Positions 57,550 through 64,000 of a DNA stretch of 64,000 nucleotides are shown here, piece after piece. Under the pieces are notes generated by a model. That model did no database searches and was not told the DNA's origin. It worked only from the letters and a program-made list of their open reading frames with translations. Numbering within the stretch: position 1 is the first letter of the stretch; each line of letters starts with the position of its first letter. A program made the translations under genes and the position numbers. This DNA is from Bin87 sp965220505 (GTDB taxonomy: Bacteria; Chloroflexota; Dehalococcoidia; Lucifugimonadales; UBA3495): NCBI GenBank assembly GCA_965220505.1, contig CBDCQE010000003.1, positions 496,001 to 560,000 of the forward strand, read 5' to 3'.

Positions 57550-58425
57550 TCAGGCCAGCCAGGCGGGACGCGTCGCGGGGTCGCCCGGCGGCCGGTCCAG
57601 GAAGCGAACCCGGCCGCCGCCGCCGCTGAAACCACCGAGGCCGCTGCTCCTTGATATGGTCGATCCGGCGCCGCCTCCGATGGTGGAGCTGCGGGAAATG
57701 GACGAACTGCCGCGCGTCAGAGAACTGCTGCTGCGGAAGGCGCCCGACGACCGCTGTGTCTGCTGGTAGGTCTGACGCCCCGAGCTCACGTTGCGTCCCG
57801 CATCCTGGTATCTGGAACCGGCGAAGGTCTGCTGGCGGGAGGTGTACTGCCGGTTGCGTTCCAGCTGCGAATCGTAACGGCTGGAACCGCGATACGAGGA
57901 GCGATCCCTGCGGATGTCCGTCGCCCGGTCCGGGACCGTCTGGTAATAGTAGGGACCACGGGTCAGGCTGCTGATTATCAGGTAGGTGAAGAGGAAATCA
58001 CCGGCGCCGAAGTGGCTGTGGTAGTACGAATTGGCGTGGTAGCCCCGCAGTTCGTGCTGGTCGTCCTCTTTGACGATGGCAAAGAGTTGGTCGTCCACGG
58101 CATCGTCGATCTGGTTGTTGGCGTCCAGGTCTTCCCAGCCCTCCAGGGTGAGGCGGTCGCCGTCCTGGCGGGCGCGAATGAGAATGAGGCCGTCGCCTTC
58201 GTAAATTTCATTGACCCGGTCTTCGAATTCGGTGGCGCTACTTGACTCCATGAACGCTTCCTGCACGTCGTCCAGGTTGATGCGTCCGGCGGCGCCGTCG
58301 GTAGCCGCCCACTGGCTGTAGCTGGGACCGCTGTCGGAAGGTCCGCAGGCGGCCAACACGGGCGCACCCGCCAATAAACTGCCGGCGGACACGGCCAGAG
58401 CGATTCGGCTGATTCGTGGCGCCAT
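57550..58425 (-). CDS. Arg/Ser/Gly-rich lipoprotein in the SecA-like operon (YjfM/DUF1190-like position)
   Basis: About 291 residues. The signal peptide ends in a lipobox (LAGAPVLAACGPS). The middle (about 40-110) is folded (VNEIYEGDGLILIRARQDGD, LEGWEDLDANNQIDDAVDDQ). HANSYYHSHFGAGDF is followed by 120 residues of Arg/Ser/Tyr/Gln- and then Ser/Gly-rich low complexity, ending GGGGRVRFLDRPPGD. The ATG at 58425 has AAGGAG 9 nt upstream. It lies 45 bp after the SecA-like gene. Next to PspA, DUF4178 and DUF350 genes, it occupies the place of the YjfM/YgiB lipoprotein in yjf operons; homology is not shown. Confidence 0.78.
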   Translation of the reverse strand: MAPRISRIALAVSAGSLLAGAPVLAACGPSDSGPSYSQWAATDGAAGRINLDDVQEAFMESSSATEFEDRVNEIYEGDGLILIRARQDGDRLTLEGWEDLDANNQIDDAVDDQLFAIVKEDDQHELRGYHANSYYHSHFGAGDFLFTYLIISSLTRGPYYYQTVPDRATDIRRDRSSYRGSSRYDSQLERNRQYTSRQQTFAGSRYQDAGRNVSSGRQTYQQTQRSSGAFRSSSSLTRGSSSISRSSTIGGGAGSTISRSSGLGGFSGGGGRVRFLDRPPGDPATRPAWLA

Positions 58426-58470
58426 ATCGGTCAACTCCTTTGTGCCGGACGAGGCATCGAGAGGCACAAC

Positions 58471-61400
58471 TCAAGATACGAGCTCGGCAAGCCGCGGGTC
58501 CACGGCCAACCGCGAAGGCGGCTCGGGGCCATCCTCCGGTGAGCCAGTCAATCCGACGACGGGAAAATGCAACATTTGGGAAAGGAAGCGATTGGACACT
58601 TCATGCCGGAAACGTTGCCAGGCATCAGCGGCGGCGATTATGTATTCGGCTATCGCGGTCTTCGGCCCATGCGCATCCAATCGAGATGCGATTGCCATAC
58701 TCCTCAGGTCGGCCCGGTGATTTTCCCATAGCTCATCGCCGGCCTGCAAAAGCAGCAATCGCACCAACTCGCCGAACTGTGCCGCTCCCAATCGTTCCCG
58801 CCGCTCCGCCAGATGCTGATCGATCAGTTCGGCCAACGCGCCTCCCAACCCGGTCAGAGGGCAGCCCCGGGCCGGCTCGGCATCCACGCCGTACCGGGCG
58901 AGGAGCTCCATCGCCAGGGACGCGAACCGCCGAGCATAATCGTCGGCGACGAGACTGGGGAAATGCCGTCCGACGAGACCGGATGCGGCGGATCGCGCCG
59001 CGTCATTCGCCCACCGGCCGATGCGGTCCGGCCCGGCAACCAGCGTCTCTTGCCGGGACCGATAGTAAACGTCGGTGTGGGTGTCCAACACCGCAGCGTA
59101 TTCCAGCAACAGCGCGCGCACACCGGATGCATCCCGCTGGGCGGCCTCGCGCCGGCGCCGCAATTGTCGCTCCAGCTCCGGCCCTTCCCAGCAAACTCGG
59201 CCCGCCGAGTCCGGCGCCGGACGTCCGTACTCTAGGCCGGCCAGCCATCGATCGGATCTGACCAACAAGCTGCGGGTGGAGCCGAACGCGCCCCGCCGGC
59301 CGCTGCGTCCCTGAAGTTGCAACGCAACCCGCGGCGAGTCATTGAACTCTGTGCTGACCAGGTGAAGGCCCAGTCCGAACTCCAGAGTTCCGGTCGCCGG
59401 GAGGGCCGGCGTCATCCCGCGCGGATGCACGACCAACCGGTCGCTACCGACACGGCGGGCCGACAGTTGGGGGTTCGCTTCAACTGCCCGGGTGAGCAGG
59501 TCGGCTTCTCCGGGGGTGTTGGCCCGCACCTCCACGGTCCGGCCGTCGGGGTCGGCCATTATCGTTTCTTCCAGCAGGGAGACGAAACGACCCAGGACGT
59601 GCCGGTCAAGACCGGACGATAGAAGCACGTCAGTGCCGCGACCAGCCATGTTGGTCGCTACGGTGACGGCGCCGGGCTGTCCCGCCTGACGAACAGTGTC
59701 CGCTTCATCCTGGTTGGTGGACGCGTTGAGCAGACGATGGATGATCCCGGCTTCCGTCAATCGTTGGCTGATGATCTCCGACTGGGAGACCGTCCGCGTA
59801 GCCACCAGCATTGGTCGGCCCCACGCCTGACAGTAGCGGGCTTCGTCGACGACGGCGCTCAGCTGGTCGTCGGGATGAGCATACACCCGGCTGGGCAGGT
59901 CCCGACGGCCGAAACGCCGGGCCGATGCGCAGCGCGCGTCGGGAACCACCTCCACATCCAAACCGTACAAGCGGCGGAACTCGTCGGCCGCCGCTTGAGC
60001 GGTTCCGGTGAGGCCGGCGAGGCTGCGGTAGCGCCGGACGAAGCCCGGGACGCTGATCTCCCCAAGGTTGCGGTGGTCAGGGTGGATTGGCACTCCTTCT
60101 TTGGCTTCCACCGCCGGATGCAATCCGTCCTGATAGTGAGTGTCGGGCCGGGGTCGTCCGGTGTCCCGGTCCACCAGCACCACCTGGTCATCGTCCACCA
60201 CGTATTCGATCCCACGGCGCAGCAGGAGGTGGGCCCGCAGCAACTGGTGCACCTGGTTGACCAGGTTGGACCGCCGAACGGCCCGGCGAGAGTCCCCGCC
60301 GGTGTCCGGATCGACAGCGTTAGCGGAATAGAAGTCACCAAGGCGAGCCTCGAGGAAGGCTACACCCTCGGGCAACAGGCTCAAGCTGCCTCGCTCCGCA
60401 TCCACCGCGCAGAGCAAGCCTTCCTCAACCTCCGGGTGGGGCCGGCCGGAGCCGTCGGCATCCACCAGGGACCATGCACGCCGACGCAGGCGGGGATGGG
60501 CAGCGGCCAGCCGGCGCGTGGCTTCGTCGTCGGGCTGGGACAACATCACCCGGGCCAACAGCATTGCCGACCGGTCATCGGCCTGGCCACCTTCGAGACG
60601 TTGGTTCAGCTCGTGCCGGCATTCTTCCGCCAACCTGGTCTGCTCCGTCACAAGTTGCCGCACCACCCGGTCGGCCCGTATGATCGTCCGCCGGCTGAGG
60701 ACAGGCGCGCCGGCGATGACCAGGGGGGTGACAGCCTCATCCAGCAGCGTTTGGTCGGCTTCGTCGATGATGGCGACGTCCAGCGGCCCCTGGACTTGCT
60801 CGTTCGGGGACATGACCAGCCGGTCCCGCAGGTAGTCGAAAGCGAACTCGCGCAGCGTGCCGTAGACTATCCGGTTGCCGTAGGACACGCAGCGCTCCGG
60901 TCCGGCCATGTGGTCCAGCACTGCTCCCACGGTGAGGCCCAGCGCCCGGTACACCGGCGCCAGCAGGTCGCAGTCCCTGGCGGCCAGGTAGTCGTTGGCG
61001 GTGACGACGTGAACGGTGCGACCCATCAGACCATACAGAGCCGCCGGGAAGGCGGCGGCCACGGTCTTTCCCTCGCCAGCAGCCATCTCCACGATTCGAC
61101 CGTGGTAAAGGTGCAGGCCAGCCAGCAATTGCTGATCGGTGGGGCGAAAGTGCAGTCCGTGGGTGTCGCCATCCGTCCGGCGGCGGGCCGCACGGTAAAA
61201 CTCTGCCGGAAGGAGCATATCGCTCCCCTGGTAACGACCCCGGCCGGTGGCGGCCAGCTTGCTGCGGGCGTCTACGATGCTCGGCTCGTCGTCGCCATCC
61301 GGCAGGTCGAAGATTTTCCATAACCCAAGACGGCGCCGGATGGTCTCGTCAACCACTGCGAACACGCGGACCAGCGTTTCCTCGGGCATGGAATCCGAGG

Positions 61401-61575
61401 GTTCAAACCCATCACTCAGACCACATACGGCCGCTCGCAGTTCCCGGTCTGACCAGTCAGCAACCCGCTGCTCGCTCCGGAGGGCCCGGATGCGATGCAG
61501 GATCCGGTCTTCCCACGAGCGCACGCGCCGCATCCCGTGCATCCGAAGTTTCGACTTCGTCCGGCCTCCGCTCAT
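58471..61575 (-). CDS. Divergent SecA-like preprotein-translocase ATPase
   Basis: 1034 residues from an ATG that overlaps the upstream stop (ATGA). SecA motifs in order: GLHFRPTDQQLLAGL; Walker A MAAGEGKTVAAAF (about 165-177, where classical SecA has TGEGKT); VHVVTANDYLAARD; YGTLREFAFDYLRDRL; DEAD box AIIDEADQTLLDEAVTPL (about 268-285); QDGLHPAVEAKEGVPIHPDH; LAGLTGTAQAAADEFRRLYG; VTVATNMAGRGTDVLL; and LQLQGRSGRRGAFGSTRSLL. The ATPase core and preprotein-crosslinking region are thus intact. The C-terminus lacks the SecB/zinc tail. The sequence is much more divergent than a housekeeping SecA, and its operon partners are not Sec genes, so it is probably an accessory SecA with a dedicated substrate. 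Confidence 0.9.
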   Translation of the reverse strand: MSGGRTKSKLRMHGMRRVRSWEDRILHRIRALRSEQRVADWSDRELRAAVCGLSDGFEPSDSMPEETLVRVFAVVDETIRRRLGLWKIFDLPDGDDEPSIVDARSKLAATGRGRYQGSDMLLPAEFYRAARRRTDGDTHGLHFRPTDQQLLAGLHLYHGRIVEMAAGEGKTVAAAFPAALYGLMGRTVHVVTANDYLAARDCDLLAPVYRALGLTVGAVLDHMAGPERCVSYGNRIVYGTLREFAFDYLRDRLVMSPNEQVQGPLDVAIIDEADQTLLDEAVTPLVIAGAPVLSRRTIIRADRVVRQLVTEQTRLAEECRHELNQRLEGGQADDRSAMLLARVMLSQPDDEATRRLAAAHPRLRRRAWSLVDADGSGRPHPEVEEGLLCAVDAERGSLSLLPEGVAFLEARLGDFYSANAVDPDTGGDSRRAVRRSNLVNQVHQLLRAHLLLRRGIEYVVDDDQVVLVDRDTGRPRPDTHYQDGLHPAVEAKEGVPIHPDHRNLGEISVPGFVRRYRSLAGLTGTAQAAADEFRRLYGLDVEVVPDARCASARRFGRRDLPSRVYAHPDDQLSAVVDEARYCQAWGRPMLVATRTVSQSEIISQRLTEAGIIHRLLNASTNQDEADTVRQAGQPGAVTVATNMAGRGTDVLLSSGLDRHVLGRFVSLLEETIMADPDGRTVEVRANTPGEADLLTRAVEANPQLSARRVGSDRLVVHPRGMTPALPATGTLEFGLGLHLVSTEFNDSPRVALQLQGRSGRRGAFGSTRSLLVRSDRWLAGLEYGRPAPDSAGRVCWEGPELERQLRRRREAAQRDASGVRALLLEYAAVLDTHTDVYYRSRQETLVAGPDRIGRWANDAARSAASGLVGRHFPSLVADDYARRFASLAMELLARYGVDAEPARGCPLTGLGGALAELIDQHLAERRERLGAAQFGELVRLLLLQAGDELWENHRADLRSMAIASRLDAHGPKTAIAEYIIAAADAWQRFRHEVSNRFLSQMLHFPVVGLTGSPEDGPEPPSRLAVDPRLAELVS

Positions 61576-63005
61576 GGCGTTTGCCCGGCTGCTGAGGCCA
61601 CGGAGGACGGTTTCAGAGCGATTACGGCCAGACCGGCCCGATGGCCCGGACCGTCCCACCAGTCGTAGCGGGCGATCAGTTTGTCTCGCGCTGCCAGCAC
61701 GCCAGCCGCTGCCGTCGGGTTGCGAGCGGCCAGTTCCTGGCCCACCGGCCCGTCCAGTGTCCAATCCGCACTCAGGTCAGCCCGAAATCTGGCGTTCCGG
61801 CAGAGTTCGCCGTACCGGTGTTTCAAACGCCGGCATTCCCCCTCGCTGCGATAGGGTAGCGGCATCACGTAGTGCCGGTCGGACAGGTAGAGACCAAGTT
61901 CGTTCTCGAAGACCTGAACCAGGTCGGTATCATCTAACCAACCTTCAAGGGCGAAAAACAGGTTTTGAGGAATGTCCTGATCGACCCGGTGATAGTGGTA
62001 GTCCTCCGCCTCCGCCACCATCTGCACCGACACGCTGGGGCGGTTTCCTTCCGCGTCGTTGGCCAAGAGGCGTCTGGCGGCCTCACCGCGGAGGAAAAGG
62101 AACGGGATATTGCCGTTGGTGGCGTCCACCAACAGAGGCTCGCCATCGAGCCAGTACAGCAGGGCAGCGTGTTGCCAGTAGCGCATATGGCGCTTTGCGA
62201 AGCGGAAATCGAAGGTGTTCAGCATTTCCCGCAACCGGCCGGCCGGCACGGGCCCCGGCGCATTGGGGCCGCCCAGCAGGTATTCCGACTCCAGCTCGAA
62301 GTGGTCGGTAAGGAACTTCAACGCCTGTACCTTTTCGGCGCAGATTCCACCGGCGCCCGCCGCAATGTTGCGCACGGTCTCGTCGCCGGTCTTGAACCGC
62401 AAGCCGTCGTTCGAGAAACGTGAGTAGTTCTCGAAGTCGCTGTTCCAGATGTGCGACGCCAACGCGCGGATCAACTTTCGTTGCCGGCTGGGCGTATCCG
62501 CCCGCAGCGCGTGGTCTGCTTCCCTCGATCCATAGGCCGCAGCCACGGCGCTCCGCACGAACAGTTCATAGCAATGGGGGTCGTGGTTCCAACGGCGGCG
62601 GTGAAAGCCGGTCCAGTTGCGGTCGTAACCAGCGTCGGTGCGGTCCACCGCCACGTCGATCAATTGCAGCAGAGCGTCGCCGGCTGCCGCTGACTGAATC
62701 GATACCGGCTGGTCCAGGCCGGCCGGTCGGCCCTCCTGGAGAAACTTCACGCCCGCGCAAACATCAGTCAGCCGGCCGGAGTCGTCGGAACGGTACACCA
62801 GATCCTGGAGGTTGCGCATGGCCAGCAGGCCGTCGGTCGTAATGGCGCCGGTGCGAATCAGTCGGTCGTCGTTTGGCGCGTCCTTCAGGTAGCGTTCCAG
62901 CAGACAACCCAACGGCGCCTCCTGGTCGGCGGGGTCGTCCAACCGCAGGGCAGCGGTTCGGCCGGAGACGGTATCTGTAATCCGCAGGATCAGGGATGGC
63001 GGCAT
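61572..63005 (-). CDS. Transglutaminase/arylamine-N-acetyltransferase-like Cys-His-Asp protein
   Basis: 477 residues from the ATG at 63005; the longer frame to 63077 runs into a pseudogene remnant. A candidate papain-like triad is visible: Cys222 in GAGGICAEKVQALKF, His279 in RYWQHAALLYWLDGEP and Asp294 in LLVDATNGNIPF, in the order and spacing of transglutaminase-like and NAT folds. The N-terminal 60 residues (LILRITDTVSGRTAALRLDD) resemble the start of the last gene of the operon. No signal peptide. It overlaps the SecA-like gene by 4 bp. Whether it acts as protease, amidase or acyl/amine transferase cannot be told. Confidence 0.75.
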   Translation of the reverse strand: MPPSLILRITDTVSGRTAALRLDDPADQEAPLGCLLERYLKDAPNDDRLIRTGAITTDGLLAMRNLQDLVYRSDDSGRLTDVCAGVKFLQEGRPAGLDQPVSIQSAAAGDALLQLIDVAVDRTDAGYDRNWTGFHRRRWNHDPHCYELFVRSAVAAAYGSREADHALRADTPSRQRKLIRALASHIWNSDFENYSRFSNDGLRFKTGDETVRNIAAGAGGICAEKVQALKFLTDHFELESEYLLGGPNAPGPVPAGRLREMLNTFDFRFAKRHMRYWQHAALLYWLDGEPLLVDATNGNIPFLFLRGEAARRLLANDAEGNRPSVSVQMVAEAEDYHYHRVDQDIPQNLFFALEGWLDDTDLVQVFENELGLYLSDRHYVMPLPYRSEGECRRLKHRYGELCRNARFRADLSADWTLDGPVGQELAARNPTAAAGVLAARDKLIARYDWWDGPGHRAGLAVIALKPSSVASAAGQTP

Positions 63006-63046
63006 GGCAACGGGGAGGGTATTCCCACCATCTTCGAGATGTGTCG

Positions 63047-63235
63047 TCAGACAATTGTAAAACGCACCATACCACACCGCACTGATGGCGGGCCGTTGCG
63101 GTAGTAAGGGCCAACCCGCCGCATCGCCGACCCACCGATGGGCTCAACCTTGAGCACATCCGCCCCGTAGTCAGCCAGCAACCGAGCACAAAAAGACCCG
63201 GCGATATCATCTTTCAGGTCCAGCACCTTGATTCC
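63047..63235 (-). pseudogene. Class III CoA-transferase N-terminal fragment
   Basis: A short frame encodes GGIKVLDLKDDIAGSFCARL, then LADYGADVLKVEPIGGSAMR and RVGPYYRNGPP, the first about 50 residues of a CaiB/BaiF protein. It is cut at the 5' side by the transposase remnant and loses the family pattern after NGPP. It is a dead fragment left by rearrangement. Confidence 0.85.
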
Positions 63236-63237
63236 GC

Positions 63238-64000
63238 CCAACGGTCCGCTTCGAACTCAGTTTCGATGCGCCACCTGGAGCCGCCCACATAGGCCAGGGT
63301 TTCCAGGATCGCGTCCTCCGGAGCGTTGGACAGGCAGTAGCGGGGCTCGCTGCCGTCCCGGTTCTGACGATAGACTGCCCAGAGGATTTCGCCGGGCTGG
63401 CGTCGCTTGGTTGCTCTGACCCGCTGGGCGCTGTAACGGTAGGCGCGCGGTCCCCGACTGCCCGCGGTGATGGTGATCTCCCGCCAGGCTTCTTTCGGCA
63501 ACGCCAGGCTGCGTTGGACCATGGTCTGCCGCTCCTCGCGCAAGGGTCTCGGTTTGCCGGCACGTCCGTTACCCGGATACGGCGGTTTGGTCCAGGTGGG
63601 ATCCAGCGGCTATACGGTCATATCGGGACGCACGTCCAAAACGTACTGCACTCCGGCGGCCGTCAGGCCGTCCCGCAATGTGGGCGACATCCCGAATGCA
63701 GAACCCCCAACCACCCACTGCGCGCTGAGGTGCCCCCGGGCTTGGGCTTCCTCCAGCGTCTCCAACGCCAACTCGTCTTGCTTCGGTATTCCCGCCGCCC
63801 CACACCGGCCCACATCCCCAGTCCATTCCTCAGGCAGATACAACCGCTTGTCCACCAGCGCTCGACCCCTGGGTCCCACATGGGCCAGAAACACCCCAGC
63901 CGGGCAGTTGGCAATCTTTCCCAACGCCCCGCAATACTGCCGGACCACCCCCACCGACTTCACCCCCTGCTTGGGAAAGTCGCTGCCGTCCAACACCCAC
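63238..64000 (-). pseudogene. IS701-type (DDE_5) transposase remnant
   Basis: One frame runs from the window edge: WVLDGSDFPKQGVKSVGVVR, QYCGALGKIANCPAGVFLAH, RLYLPEEWTGDVGRCGAAGI and QYVLDVRPDMTV. It is then interrupted by a single TAG (63608-63610) where relatives have Trp in VWP, and resumes in the same frame with PLDPTWTKPPYPGNGRAGKP, PKEAWREITITAGSRGPRAY and VGGSRWRIETEFEADRW. There it ends abruptly at the CoA-transferase fragment. So the element has an amber stop and a deleted 3' end and should be inactive. The 5' part lies outside the window. Confidence 0.88.

Noticed and set aside
59737..61323. 528-residue plus-strand frame over the SecA-like gene
   Set aside because: Antisense to conserved SecA motifs; composition is that of a shadow frame.
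1..64000. CRISPR arrays, rRNA or tRNA genes, prophage
   Set aside because: No regularly spaced repeats, no tRNA or rRNA signatures and no phage structural genes were seen.

Overview
The window is a high-GC bacterial chromosome segment with dense coding on both strands. No rRNA, tRNA or CRISPR array was recognised. The gene mix points to Chloroflexota, most likely a Dehalococcoidia/SAR202-like or related environmental lineage. That mix includes several class III (CaiB/BaiF) CoA-transferases, two luciferase-like flavin oxidoreductases, MmgE/PrpD, paired MidA paralogues, MoeA followed by MoeA-PBP, DUF35 plus a thiolase-like protein, and a tryptophan T-box. The assignment is inferred from gene content only; no marker gene was compared.

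Layout. 1-15 kb is catabolic: a CoA-transferase running off the left edge, an SMP-30-like lactonase, a two-domain CoA-transferase, a small HAD phosphatase, a DUF35/thiolase-like pair, two MidA-type methyltransferases and a large BNR beta-propeller protein. 15-19 kb carries two adjacent moeA-type molybdenum-cofactor genes, a TPR protein and an MFS transporter. 20.5-23.4 kb has an AT-richer RelA/SpoT-type synthetase with a small partner gene, leading into a CoxE-like VWA protein. 23.5-27.2 kb is an envelope operon: an S49 protease, a GldG-like protein and a duplicated-domain lipoprotein. 27-32 kb has an LLM oxidoreductase, a Rid protein and a trpE-VOC-trpG operon behind a promoter and a Trp T-box riboswitch. 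32-37 kb holds a VapBC-like pair with a third gene, a quinone oxidoreductase, MmgE/PrpD, and HicA with a doubled HicB. 37-44.8 kb has lhgO, purA, a DoxX protein, a second LLM oxidoreductase, a zinc alcohol dehydrogenase and a DUF3800 protein. 45-50.4 kb has a selB remnant, a Uma2-type nuclease, two lipoproteins (BsuPI domain, META domains) and an MFS transporter.

50.8-63 kb is the most unusual region. An NspC-like polyamine decarboxylase and a DUF3326 protein overlap by 4 bp. Next come PspAA, PspA, a small membrane protein, DUF4178 and DUF350, an arrangement resembling enterobacterial yjfJKLM. Converging on these is a four-gene minus-strand set: a transglutaminase/NAT-like protein, a divergent SecA-like ATPase, an Arg/Ser/Gly-rich lipoprotein and an unrecognised protein. 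This looks like a membrane-stress, polyamine and specialised-export neighbourhood, and it is the best candidate for an undescribed system. The right edge carries a broken IS701-type transposase joined to a CoA-transferase fragment.

Two families of short inverted-repeat (MITE-like) elements are scattered between genes. Several genes have a TATAAT box so close to the start codon that a leaderless mRNA is likely. Start codons were moved from the longest frame to a shorter one where a ribosome binding site, an ATGA overlap or family length favoured it.
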